Shown in pieces: positions 6,688 through 14,992 of a DNA stretch of 21,127 nucleotides (the first letter of the stretch is position 1; each line of letters opens with the position of its first letter). The stretch is from positions 1 to 21,127 of the forward strand of contig CAKTIN010000034.1 of assembly GCA_934565775.1 (NCBI GenBank), given 5' to 3'. The translations under genes were made by a program, and so were the position numbers. The notes beneath the pieces are model-generated. The model worked only from the letters and a program-made list of their open reading frames with translations, was not told the DNA's origin and did no database searches. The stretch is from an uncultured Oscillospiraceae bacterium (GTDB lineage: Bacteria; Bacillota; Clostridia; Oscillospirales; Oscillospiraceae).

Positions 6688-8004
6688 TTATTTTCGAAAA
6701 TCGCCGGATTTTCCCCCATTTTCCGGGGGAGCACCCTTCTTCCGCTCCTTCAGCCGCCGGGGCAGGGTCCGGACCTTTTCGGGCAGGGCCCGAATGCTCC
6801 GCCAGATCCCCGTAGGGGCCGGGAGCGAGGCGCGGAATTCCTCCGGCTTCTGGGCCTCCAGCTTCTCCGGGGCCGTCCCCTTCTTCTCCAGCCGGACCTG
6901 GGTCAGCTCCCGCAGAAGGCTGTACAGCACCGACGCCAGGGGAATCATCAAAATCATGCCTACAACACCGGAGAGCATACCGCCCACCGTCACCGCCACC
7001 AGCACCCAGATAGACGGCAGGCCGATGGAGCTGCCCACCACCCGGGGGTAGATCAGATTGTCCTCGATCTGCTGGTCCACCTGGTACAAGATCAGATACC
7101 AGACTGCCTGCATGGGGCTCTGGACCAGGATGAACAGGGCGCCCAGAATCCAGCCGATGGCCGCGCCCACCATGGGCACCAGCGCCGTCACCGCCGCCAG
7201 CGCTCCCACCAGGGGCACGAAGGGCATCCCGCAGATCCACATGGTCACCGCCACCAGGCAGCCGAAAATGCACGCCTCCACGCACTGGCCGGAAATAAAG
7301 CTGGAGAAGGTGGAGTTGGTCAGCCGGGCGACCCGGAGGATCCGGTCCGCCCACTTCTCCGGCAGCCAGCCGTACAGCAGCATCCGGGCCTGATGGGCCA
7401 GGGTCTCCTTCCGGGCCAGAGCATACATACTGAAGGCCAGGCTGATGATGGTATGAATCACGCCGTTGACCACGGAGCCCACCACGGAGAAGGCGCTGTT
7501 GACCACGGTGGTCACCCCCGCCTCCACCCAGGCCATGGCCTTGGCCAAGAAGCCAGACCAGTCAAAGGTCTCCAGGGAGGTGTACTGCCGGAGGAACTCC
7601 GCCTCGTCCGGGTGCTTCTCCAGCAGCTGATTGGCCCAGGTCTCCACCCGCTTCCAGAAGGCCGGAAGGCTGGAGATCAGGGACTCCACGGTCCGCTCGA
7701 TCTGGGGCATCAGAAGCTTCCACATAAGCACCAGCACCAGCACCACGGCCACCAGGGTCAGGACCATGGCCAGGCCCCGGCGGACCCCCGCCCGCTTGAT
7801 CCGCCCCAGGCGGCGCTCGATGCCCCGCATGGGAACATTCAGCACAAAAGCCACAATGGCGCCTGCAAAAAACGGCGCGACCAGCCCCCAGAGCGCCCGG
7901 CCAAACCGGGCCACCGTAGCGGTCTCATGGAGCAGCCAGTACAGGATAATGCACCCGGCCACCCCCAGGAAAATTCTGCGCAGGGTCTTTTTGCTGACTT
8001 CCAT
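6688..8004 (-). CDS. AI-2E family transporter (PF01594-type permease)
   Basis: This 438-residue polytopic membrane protein has about eight hydrophobic segments. The family signature is in the C-terminal half (LVPMVGAAIGWILGALF, then DNLIYPRVVGSSIGLPSIWV and GVVGMILMIPLASVLYS). The last 70 or so residues are charged and proline-rich and should lie in the cytoplasm. Members were named for autoinducer-2 export but many act on other solutes or as Na+/H+ antiporters, so the substrate is open. The ATG at 8004 is preferred: a GTG at 8013 would lie inside the purine-rich ribosome-binding site. It starts 17 bp after the lipoprotein gene, so it closes the secA-led unit. A GAAAATC/GATTTTC hairpin at 6696-6713 covers the end of the gene. 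Confidence 0.92.
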   Translation of the reverse strand: MEVSKKTLRRIFLGVAGCIILYWLLHETATVARFGRALWGLVAPFFAGAIVAFVLNVPMRGIERRLGRIKRAGVRRGLAMVLTLVAVVLVLVLMWKLLMPQIERTVESLISSLPAFWKRVETWANQLLEKHPDEAEFLRQYTSLETFDWSGFLAKAMAWVEAGVTTVVNSAFSVVGSVVNGVIHTIISLAFSMYALARKETLAHQARMLLYGWLPEKWADRILRVARLTNSTFSSFISGQCVEACIFGCLVAVTMWICGMPFVPLVGALAAVTALVPMVGAAIGWILGALFILVQSPMQAVWYLILYQVDQQIEDNLIYPRVVGSSIGLPSIWVLVAVTVGGMLSGVVGMILMIPLASVLYSLLRELTQVRLEKKGTAPEKLEAQKPEEFRASLPAPTGIWRSIRALPEKVRTLPRRLKERKKGAPPENGGKSGDFRK

Positions 8005-8021
8005 GGCGCCCACCTCTCTCT

Positions 8022-9548
8022 TTATCCTCTTGCGTCTGCCAGCTGGCGGCTGTTGGCCGTGTGGAACACGTTATCCAGCCCGGGCAGCAGGTTGGTCGCC
8101 ACCCCCCGGGTGGCATAGACGGCGTAGGTCCGGAATACCAGGGGGCACAGCCGCCCGTCCTCCATGACCGCCTTATACAGCTCATAATAGTTGCCGCTGT
8201 TCTCCAGAGCGGCCAGATTCTGCTGGTACAGCGTCCCGCTGGCCATGCCGCCATAGGCTCCCACGGCCCCGTCCACCGCAAAGAAGGGCGTCAGGTCGAA
8301 ATTGGGCGACAGGCGCATCTCTCCCAGGTACAGGTCAAAGCGCCCGTACTTCAGGTCGGCCGCATACTTTTCTCCGGTCCGCTCCAGCACGTTCACCTTC
8401 AGGCCGCAGGCCTCCAGCTGCTGGGCGACGACCTTGGCCGCCTCCACCCGGAGGGTCTCGTTGCCGTCCACCAGAAGGGTGATCTCCATGCTGTACATTC
8501 CCGCGTTGGACAGGGCCTTGGTAAGCGCCGCCGGGTCATAGTCGTAATTGGCCGCAAGGGCCGTATCGTAGCACCCGGCCGTCGGGGCCGCCGGGAGATA
8601 GGCCGCCTGGGCAAAGCCGCTGTAATTGCTCAGCAGCGCCTCCCGCTGCAAGCCGTGGGTCAGGGCCGCACGGACATTCTCGTTGGCAAAGACCCCCTCG
8701 TTCCGGTTGCAGCCCAAATACAGCAGGATTCCCGTGGCGCAGTCCCACAGCTCATAGTCGCACCGGAAGGCCACATAGGATTTGGCGCTGGGGTCCGCGC
8801 AGACCACGTCCGTCCCGCCGAACTCAAAGTTATCCCGCACCTGGGCCGGATTGGTGGTCGCGGTGAGGTACACCGTGTCATAGTTCACTGCCGGAGGATA
8901 CTCGCACCACCAGCTCTGCACCCGCAGGAGCTTGGTCTCGCTGTCCGTCTGGGCCAGGCGGTAGGGCCCGGTGCCCAGGGGGAAGTCCTTTCCGGTCTCG
9001 TCCGCCGGGACGATGGGAATATCCAGCAGCACCGGCAGCATTTCATAGGGGGTGGACAGGGTCAGAACCACCTCTCCCGCCTCATTGACGGAGATTCCAC
9101 TGACATATTGCAGCCGGTCGCCATACATGGCGCTGCCCCGGGCGGCCCGGAGGCTGGCAGCCACATCCTCCCCGGTGAGGGGCGCTCCGTCGGAAAACAC
9201 GGCCTTCTCCAGGGTAAAGGTATAGGTCTTTTCGTCGGCGGAGACCTTGTAGCTTTTGCACAGCACCGGCTCCGCCGCATAGTTCGAGGTGACGGTAAAC
9301 AGCCCCTGGTACAGCAGGGACATCACCGTCCGGTTGATCAGCGTCGTGCAGGCATAGGGGTTCAGCCCCGCCGTGGGGTCATAGGACAGGCCGAACTGAT
9401 CGGTCCGCCCCGTCTCCGTCGCGGCGGGGATTTCTCCGCCGGAGGTCGGCTCCGTAGCCGGGGTCTCCTGCCCTCCGCAGCCCCCCAGGAGCAGGCAGAG
9501 TGCCAGGCCCAGGGCCGCCAGGGAGGTGAATTTGCTCTTTTTCTTCAT
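8022..9548 (-). CDS. Extracytoplasmic solute-binding lipoprotein, peptide/nickel type (SBP_bac_5)
   Basis: This 508-residue protein has a lipoprotein signal: a KKKSK N-terminus, a hydrophobic stretch, and lipobox LLGGC with the acylated Cys at residue 24, then a Gly/Thr/Glu/Pro linker. The mature part has the cluster of the dipeptide/oligopeptide/nickel binding proteins, including YTFTLEKAVFSDGAPLTGED and LGTGPYRLAQTDSETKL. Such proteins feed an ABC importer with two permeases and two ATPases, but none is encoded nearby. It may serve a transporter encoded elsewhere or act alone. It lies 9 bp after pgeF and 17 bp before the AI-2E-type permease, so it should be co-transcribed with both. Confidence 0.92.
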   Translation of the reverse strand: MKKKSKFTSLAALGLALCLLLGGCGGQETPATEPTSGGEIPAATETGRTDQFGLSYDPTAGLNPYACTTLINRTVMSLLYQGLFTVTSNYAAEPVLCKSYKVSADEKTYTFTLEKAVFSDGAPLTGEDVAASLRAARGSAMYGDRLQYVSGISVNEAGEVVLTLSTPYEMLPVLLDIPIVPADETGKDFPLGTGPYRLAQTDSETKLLRVQSWWCEYPPAVNYDTVYLTATTNPAQVRDNFEFGGTDVVCADPSAKSYVAFRCDYELWDCATGILLYLGCNRNEGVFANENVRAALTHGLQREALLSNYSGFAQAAYLPAAPTAGCYDTALAANYDYDPAALTKALSNAGMYSMEITLLVDGNETLRVEAAKVVAQQLEACGLKVNVLERTGEKYAADLKYGRFDLYLGEMRLSPNFDLTPFFAVDGAVGAYGGMASGTLYQQNLAALENSGNYYELYKAVMEDGRLCPLVFRTYAVYATRGVATNLLPGLDNVFHTANSRQLADARG

Positions 9549-9557
9549 GGCGTCTCC

Positions 9558-10358
9558 TTATTTCAGCAGGATCACCGCAGCCTGAGACCCCCGCGCCCCG
9601 CCCACCTTACGGTGGGACCAGAACCGGTCCGGCCGGCAGGCGGTGCAGGAGGGGCTGGTGTAGATCTCCCGGACTCCCGCCTGGCGGAGCCACATCGCCG
9701 CCAGGGCCTTCAGGTCCACGAAGAACTTCTCCCCCCGGGGCTCAACTGCCGCCTCCGCCTGGGGGCCCAGGGCCGCAACCATAGCGGCGGGGACCTCCGG
9801 TCCGGTCTCAAAGCAGCATTTGCCGATGCACGGGCCGATGGCCGCCCGGATATGCTCCGGCTTGCAGCCGAACTCCCGGACCATGGTTTCCACGGTTTTC
9901 TGAGGAATGCCCAGGGCCATGCCCCGCCAGCCGGCGTGGCAGCCCCCCACCGCCCGGCGCACCGGGTCATAAAACAGCACAGGGGTGCAGTCCGCAGAGA
10001 AGATCACCAGGGCCACCCCCGGCTCGTCCGTCACCAGGCCGTCCCGCTCCCCGGGCACCGGGGCAAAGAGCCCCTGCCCCCGGTCCGCCCGGCCCACCCG
10101 GGCGACCAGATCGTGGTGCAGCTGCTTGGTCAGCACCGTGTCCTCCGGCCGGAAGCCCAGGGCGCTGCCCAGGATCCGGTAATTCTCCAGGACCCGCTCC
10201 CGGTCGTCTCCCCGGTGAAGCCCCAGATTCAGGCTGGACCAGATTCCCTGGCTCACGCCCCCCAGCCGGGTGGTGAAGCCGTGGGCGCACCCCGCCGGAA
10301 AGCCGGCGCAGACCTCGTATTCCAGCGCTCCCCGCCGCTCCAGGACAAACTCATCCAT
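9558..10358 (-). CDS. pgeF: Peptidoglycan editing factor / laccase-domain protein (YfiH/PgeF family)
   Basis: This 266-residue cytoplasmic protein belongs to the family first called multicopper polyphenol oxidase. It is now linked to removal of wrongly incorporated serine-containing peptidoglycan precursors in E. coli, and its relatives act on purine nucleosides. The metal-site signature is complete: QLHHDLV (about 80-86), [12 protein letters not shown] (Cys124), [13 protein letters not shown] (His141) and [11 protein letters not shown] (Cys177). The ATG overlaps the secA stop by 8 bp, so translation is probably coupled. The exact substrate here is inferred from family only. Confidence 0.9.
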   Translation of the reverse strand: MDEFVLERRGALEYEVCAGFPAGCAHGFTTRLGGVSQGIWSSLNLGLHRGDDRERVLENYRILGSALGFRPEDTVLTKQLHHDLVARVGRADRGQGLFAPVPGERDGLVTDEPGVALVIFSADCTPVLFYDPVRRAVGGCHAGWRGMALGIPQKTVETMVREFGCKPEHIRAAIGPCIGKCCFETGPEVPAAMVAALGPQAEAAVEPRGEKFFVDLKALAAMWLRQAGVREIYTSPSCTACRPDRFWSHRKVGGARGSQAAVILLK

Positions 10359-13101
10359 TCTTCCGCGCCGCCTCCAGGTCCTTGCTCATGCAGCACTTCT
10401 TATACTTTTTCCCGCTGCCGCAGGGGCAGGGGTCGTTGGGGCCAATCTTCCGCTCCTTGCGCACGGGCTGCTTCTTGACGGTCTTGTCGGAGGTGGAATT
10501 GGTCGCCATCTCCTTGGCCACCTTCTCCCGGCGGACCTCCTCGTCGGTCTTGAGCCGCACCAGGAACAGCCGCCGGACGGTCTCCTCCTTCATGGCGTTG
10601 ATCATGGCCTCAAACATCTCGTAGCCTTCCCGCTTGTAGGCCACCACGGGGTCCTCCTGGGCATAGGCCCGGAGGGTAATGCCCTGCTTCAGGTCGTCCA
10701 TGGCGTCGATCTGGTCCATCCAGTATTCGTCCACCACCCGCAGGAGGATCACCCGCTCCAGCTCCCGCATGATCTTGGAGCCGTACTTGGTCTCCTTGGC
10801 GGCATAGACCTCCCGGCATTTCTCCAGCAGCAGCTCCTCCGCCTGGGCTCCGGTCATCCCCGCCGTCAGCGCCACGCTGCCCTTGGGGAAGTAGACCCCC
10901 TCAAACTGGCTCAGCAGCTCCTGGGCCGCCTCCTCGTCCAGAGCGCCGGATTTGCTCATGGCGCTGGACACATGGGTGCTCACCACATATTGCAGCATGG
11001 AGGCAATGACGCCCTCCAGGTCCTCTCCGTCCAGGACCTTCTGCCGTTGGGCGTAAATGACCTCACGCTGGGTATTCATCACGTCGTCGTATTCCAGGAC
11101 GCTCTTTCTGGCCCGGAAGTTCCGGCTTTCCACATTTTTCTGGGCGTTTTCCACGGCGCCGGAGAGAATCTTCTGATCGATGGGGGTATCCTCGTCCAGG
11201 CCCAGGGCGTCCATCATACCCATGATCCGGTCCGTGCCGAACAGGCGCATAATATCGTCCTGGAGGGACAGGTAGAACCGGCTCTCGCCGGGGTCGCCCT
11301 GGCGGCCCGCCCGGCCCCGGAGCTGATTGTCGATCCGCCGGGACTCGTGGCGCTCGGTGCCGATGATGAACAGGCCCCCTGCGGCGCAGACCTGCTTGGA
11401 CTCCGCCGCCGTCTGCTCCCGGTACTTGGCAAGCAGGGCCTCATACTGCCCCCGGACCGCCAGAATCTCGGGGTCCTCCGTCTCGGCGTAGGAGTTGGCC
11501 TCAGCCAGGAGCGCCTCGGGGACCCCCTGGGCCCGGAGGTCGTTCAGCGCGGCGAACTCTGCGTTGCCGCCCAGGACAATATCCGTGCCGCGTCCGGCCA
11601 TGTTCGTGGCGATGGTCACGGCCCCCAGCTTACCGGCCTGGGCCACGATCTGGGCCTCTTTTTCGTGGTATTTCGCATTCAGCACCGTATGGGGCACATT
11701 CTCCGCCTTGAGCATTTTGGACAGCAGCTCGGACTTCTCAATGGAGATGGTACCCACCAGCACGGGCTGGCCCTTGGCGTGGCACTCCTTTACCTGGCGG
11801 ATGATGGCCCGGTACTTTCCGGCCTCGGTCTTATACACCACATCCGGGTGATCGATCCGGGCCACGGGCTTATTGGTGGGGATCTCCACCACGTCCAGCT
11901 TGTAGATTTCCCCGAATTCCTGCTCCTCGGTCAGGGCGGTGCCGGTCATACCGGAAAGCTTCTCATACAGCCGGAAGAAATTCTGGAAGGTAATGGTGGC
12001 CAGCGTCTTGGACTCGTTGGCTACGGTGACGCCCTCCTTGGCCTCGATGGCCTGATGCAGGCCCTCGTTATACCGGCGGCCGTACATCAACCGGCCGGTG
12101 AACTCATCGACAATGATGACCTGCCCGTCCTTGACCACATAGTCAATGTCCTTCTTCATCAGGCCCCGGGCCTTCATGGCCTGGTTAATATGGTGGTTCA
12201 GGGTGGTGTTTTCCACATCCGCCAGATTTTCCACCTGGAAGAAGCTCTCGGCCTTCTCGATACCCTGGGCCGTAAGGGTGACGGTACGGGCCTTCTCGTC
12301 TACAATATAATCGCAGTCCAGGCCGTCCAGCTCTTCCTTCTCGTCGGTCTTGGCAAAAACCTTCTTGCGCAGACGGGAGACGAAGAAATCCGCCATTTCA
12401 TACAGCTTGGTGGAGGCCTCGCCCTTGCCGGAAATGATCAGGGGCGTCCGGGCCTCGTCGATGAGGATGGAGTCCACCTCGTCTACAATGGCGAACACAT
12501 GGCCCCGCTGGACCATCTCGCTTTTGTAAATGGCCATGTTATCCCGGAGGTAATCAAAGCCCAGCTCGTTATTGGTGCAGTAGGTAATGTCCGCCCCGTA
12601 GGCCGCCCGGCGCTGGGCGGGCTCCATGCCCGGAATAACCAGGCCCACGGTCAGGCCCAGATAGCGGAATACCTTGCCCATCCACTCCGAGTCCCGCTTG
12701 GCCAGATACTCGTTCACCGTGACGATATGCACGCCCCGGCCGGTCAGGGCATTCAGATAAGCGGGGAGGATCTCCACCAGAGTCTTGCCCTCGCCGGTTT
12801 TCATCTCGGCGATCCGCCCCTGATGCAGGACGATGCCGCCAATAAGCTGCACATGATACGGCCGCATTCCCAAGACCCGGTCTGCCGCCTCCCGGCAGAC
12901 CGCAAAGGCCTCCGGCAGCAGCTCGTCCAGGGTCTCCCCTCCGGCCAGCCGCTCCTTAAATTCCGCAGTTTTCGCCTTGAGCTCTCCCTCGCTCATGGCC
13001 TTGCACGCCGGCTCCAGGGCCTCGATGCGCTCCACCTGGGGCATGAGGCGCTTGATCTCCCGCTCCGAGCGGGTGCCGAACAGTTTGGTGATCAAACCCA
13101 T
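10351..13101 (-). CDS. secA: Preprotein translocase ATPase SecA
   Basis: This 916-residue motor drives unfolded preproteins through SecYEG. Visible in order are Walker A MKTGEGKT (residues 100-107), the preprotein-crosslinking region with [15 protein letters not shown], the DEAD-type [17 protein letters not shown] near residue 210, the second nucleotide-binding fold with [15 protein letters not shown], and [19 protein letters not shown]. The C-terminal zinc/SecB-type tail is intact ([13 protein letters not shown], Cys 892, 894, 903, 904). The length is slightly above the Bacillus protein. The ATG at 13101 has AAAGGAA nine bases before it and starts with the canonical [10 protein letters not shown]. 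It is the first gene of the secA-pgeF-lipoprotein-permease unit. Confidence 0.98.
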   Translation of the reverse strand: MGLITKLFGTRSEREIKRLMPQVERIEALEPACKAMSEGELKAKTAEFKERLAGGETLDELLPEAFAVCREAADRVLGMRPYHVQLIGGIVLHQGRIAEMKTGEGKTLVEILPAYLNALTGRGVHIVTVNEYLAKRDSEWMGKVFRYLGLTVGLVIPGMEPAQRRAAYGADITYCTNNELGFDYLRDNMAIYKSEMVQRGHVFAIVDEVDSILIDEARTPLIISGKGEASTKLYEMADFFVSRLRKKVFAKTDEKEELDGLDCDYIVDEKARTVTLTAQGIEKAESFFQVENLADVENTTLNHHINQAMKARGLMKKDIDYVVKDGQVIIVDEFTGRLMYGRRYNEGLHQAIEAKEGVTVANESKTLATITFQNFFRLYEKLSGMTGTALTEEQEFGEIYKLDVVEIPTNKPVARIDHPDVVYKTEAGKYRAIIRQVKECHAKGQPVLVGTISIEKSELLSKMLKAENVPHTVLNAKYHEKEAQIVAQAGKLGAVTIATNMAGRGTDIVLGGNAEFAALNDLRAQGVPEALLAEANSYAETEDPEILAVRGQYEALLAKYREQTAAESKQVCAAGGLFIIGTERHESRRIDNQLRGRAGRQGDPGESRFYLSLQDDIMRLFGTDRIMGMMDALGLDEDTPIDQKILSGAVENAQKNVESRNFRARKSVLEYDDVMNTQREVIYAQRQKVLDGEDLEGVIASMLQYVVSTHVSSAMSKSGALDEEAAQELLSQFEGVYFPKGSVALTAGMTGAQAEELLLEKCREVYAAKETKYGSKIMRELERVILLRVVDEYWMDQIDAMDDLKQGITLRAYAQEDPVVAYKREGYEMFEAMINAMKEETVRRLFLVRLKTDEEVRREKVAKEMATNSTSDKTVKKQPVRKERKIGPNDPCPCGSGKKYKKCCMSKDLEAARKNG

Positions 13102-13167
13102 GGTAAACGTTCCTTTCCAGTGCTATGTGAATCGGCCAATGGCCGCACTTTTGCAATATACAGGTTG

Positions 13168-13196
13168 ATTATACCACAGCCCCCGAAAAAAAGACA
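13168..13196 (-). promoter_or_regulatory. secA operon promoter (extended -10)
   Basis: On the minus strand TGGTATAAT gives a perfect -10 (13168-13173) with the TGN extension. Only a weak CTGTCT-like -35 lies upstream, which extended -10 promoters tolerate. The start would be near 13161, about 60 nt before the secA ATG. Purine-rich AAAGGAA precedes the gene. Confidence 0.65.
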
Positions 13197-14140
13197 GAAG
13201 AAATTGTAAACAAACCGGTGCCGCCGGGAATTTTCTTCCTCCGGCGGGGCATTCTAAGGGCATTGGACTGTGTTGGGCAGCAGTTGCACCGGGCGGGCTA
13301 CATCCCGCCATCCGATGGCGCGGCGCATCATCCGATGGTGCACCGTGAGATAAGAAATGTATAAAAATATGCGTAGATTCTAAAATTATGATTGATATGC
13401 GTCAAAATCATTGTAAGGGGTTCGAAATTCAGAAGGCCCAAGGCTCCCTTGTGGAAAGGGCGGGTGCAACCCGCTGCGGATCAAAATAGGACGCTTGCCG
13501 GTGGCAAGCGCACCACACAAAAATCTTTGATTTTTGACTGAGGACTTGTAAGCTCTCCCATTTTGAATCAGCGCTCAGTCGAGGCAACCTGCGCTGCCCC
13601 CGGCGAGGCCCTTTCCTCTGGGGGAAAGGGCCGAAAGCCCACCGGGCTGCGGCCCGGACCCGAGGCCTAGGCGGCGGTACGGGTCAATTTTCCGGCAAGC
13701 TTTGTAAGCCGCTACATCGCACAGGCTCTGTTTCCGTATCCCACAGCGCTTGGCCGCGCACACGCCCGAAATGCACCAGGCAGAATTTGAAAGTAGTTGC
13801 GCCGGGGGAAGTGCATCATGCCGCCCGATGGAGCCAGACATAACAAGATGGTGTAGGCATAGCCCAGTGCGCTGGGCATAATCCGATGGCGCAGTGTGGA
13901 ATAAAAATGCGCAAGAATATGCGTAAATTTTCAAATTTCGATTGATGCGCACCAAAATTGTTTCTAAAAAGTTTGAAATATCAGAAGGCAAAAGGCTCCC
14001 TTGTGGAAAGGGAGCTGTCAGCCGCCAGGCTGACTGAGGGATTGTAAGCGTTCCACTTTTTGCGGAAAGCGTCGTAAATCGCGCCCTATGCCGCATCGGA
14101 CCGTCCCGCCCCGAAATGCGGAGCATTCCAAGCCATCCAC
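13197..14140. repeat. Gene-free region with two degenerate direct copies of a dispersed repeat and several hairpins
   Basis: No frame here looks like a gene. Copy 1 (about 13282-13460) and copy 2 (about 13790-14047) lie in the same orientation. Each begins AGTTGCRCC, passes through CCGATGG motifs, an AT-rich core with ATATGCGTA and ATTGAT, and ends AAGGCTCCCTTGTGGAAAGGG. The third copy is at 20840-21053. Between them are perfect hairpins: GCTTGCC/GGCAAGC (13493-13509), AAAAATC/GATTTTT (about 13518-13534) and GGCCCTTTCC/GGAAAGGGCC (13607-13632). It looks like a spot where small non-coding elements have accumulated. Confidence 0.55.
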
Positions 14141-14157
14141 TTGAAAGGAGACGCCCC

Positions 14158-14514
14158 ATGAAAAAAGAAGCCTTGCACTCTGCCGCCGCCGGAGCCGCCG
14201 CCGGGGCCGCCAACGGCCTGTTCGGCGCGGGCGGCGGGATGCTCCTGGTCCCGGCCCTGTCCCGCTGGACCGGACTGGAGGGGGAGGCTCTCTTCCCCAC
14301 CTCCCTCGCGGTCATGCTCCCCCTGTGCCTGACCTCTCTGGCCGTTTACGGCTTGCAGGGCGGCCTTCCCTTTGCCGCCGCCTGGCCCTATCTGCTGGGC
14401 AGCGCTCTGGGCGGGCTGATCGCCGGGCTTTGGGGGCGGCGGGTCCCCACCGTCTGGCTCCGCAGAGCCCTGGGGGGGCTGATCCTGTGGGGAGGTGTGC
14501 GGTCATTTTTCTGA
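14158..14514 (+). CDS. TauE/SafE (TSUP) family transporter, N-terminal half
   Basis: This 118-residue membrane protein has about four hydrophobic segments and the first TSUP repeat signature NGLFGAGGGMLLVPALS. The family, which exports sulfite, sulfoacetate and related organic anions, normally has about 250 residues made of two such repeats. Here the frame stops after the first. The second repeat follows at once in another frame. AAAGGAG lies 8 bases before the ATG at 14158; an earlier ATG at 14116 has no site. The two products may form a heterodimer, or be joined by frameshifting (see the next gene). Confidence 0.85.
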   Translation: MKKEALHSAAAGAAAGAANGLFGAGGGMLLVPALSRWTGLEGEALFPTSLAVMLPLCLTSLAVYGLQGGLPFAAAWPYLLGSALGGLIAGLWGRRVPTVWLRRALGGLILWGGVRSFF

Positions 14515-14894
14515 ATTCCATCCCCGCCGCGCTCCTTGTGGGGACGCTTCTGGGGACCCTGTCCGGCCTGGGGATCGGCGGCGGGAGCCTGTTGGTGCTG
14601 TATCTCACCGGGCTTCTGTCCCTGGAGCAGCGCACCGCTCAGGGGATCAACCTCCTGTTCTTTCTCCCGGCGGCCCTGGTCGCCCTGGGCTTCCGGCTGA
14701 AAGGCGGGCGGGTAGACTGGACCCGGGCTCTGCCCGCCATGGCCGCCGGGGTCCTGACCGCCGGGCTATGCGCCTGGCTCGCCGCCAAAATCGACACCGC
14801 CCTGCTGCGGAAGGCCTTCGGCCTGCTTCTGCTGTACACCGGCGCGTCAGAGCTGCTCCGCAGCTTCCGCAAAGAAGGGCCGGGCAAGCCATAG
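14505..14894 (+). CDS. TauE/SafE (TSUP) family transporter, C-terminal half
   Basis: About 129 residues form the second TSUP repeat, with signature GTLSGLGIGGGSLLVLYLTG and four hydrophobic segments. No ATG, GTG or TTG lies at the expected start. The best candidate is ATT at 14505, eight bases after GGGGAGGT; a GTG at 14538 would trim the first helix and has no ribosome-binding site. An ATG at 14325 would bury 190 bp inside the first half and adds unrelated sequence. The alternative is a -1 frameshift at TTT TTC just before the first half's stop, where the same GGGGAGG could act as stimulator, giving one full-length transporter. The reading frame is certain and the start is not. Confidence 0.75.
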   Translation: MFLNSIPAALLVGTLLGTLSGLGIGGGSLLVLYLTGLLSLEQRTAQGINLLFFLPAALVALGFRLKGGRVDWTRALPAMAAGVLTAGLCAWLAAKIDTALLRKAFGLLLLYTGASELLRSFRKEGPGKP

Positions 14895-14918
14895 GCCGCC
14901 CGGCGCTCCCCAGATTTT

Positions 14919-14953
14919 GCGGAATATCTTGGATTTTTCAAAAAATATTTCGC
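14919..14953. terminator. Hairpin between convergent TSUP and spoIIE genes
   Basis: The arms at 14919-14930 and 14942-14953 pair at 11 of 12 positions around an 11-base T-rich loop. It sits 24 bp after the TSUP stop and 39 bp after the spoIIE stop. Neither side has a clean T-run, so it may be a weak two-way terminator or a protective 3' hairpin. Confidence 0.4.
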
Positions 14954-14992
14954 AATATATTGTGTTTCGACAAATTGCGTAAGGAACTTGTG

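Noticed and set aside
10270..13209. Long rightward open frame (979 codons) opposite secA
   Set aside because: Same reason: secA is unmistakable on the other strand and codon bias produces the mirror frame.
13197..14140. CRISPR array in the repeat region
   Set aside because: Copies are few, degenerate, long and not regularly spaced; no cas genes are present.
13575..14315. Leftward frame of 246 codons in the repeat region
   Set aside because: It spans two repeat segments and the TSUP start, and has no recognisable protein features.
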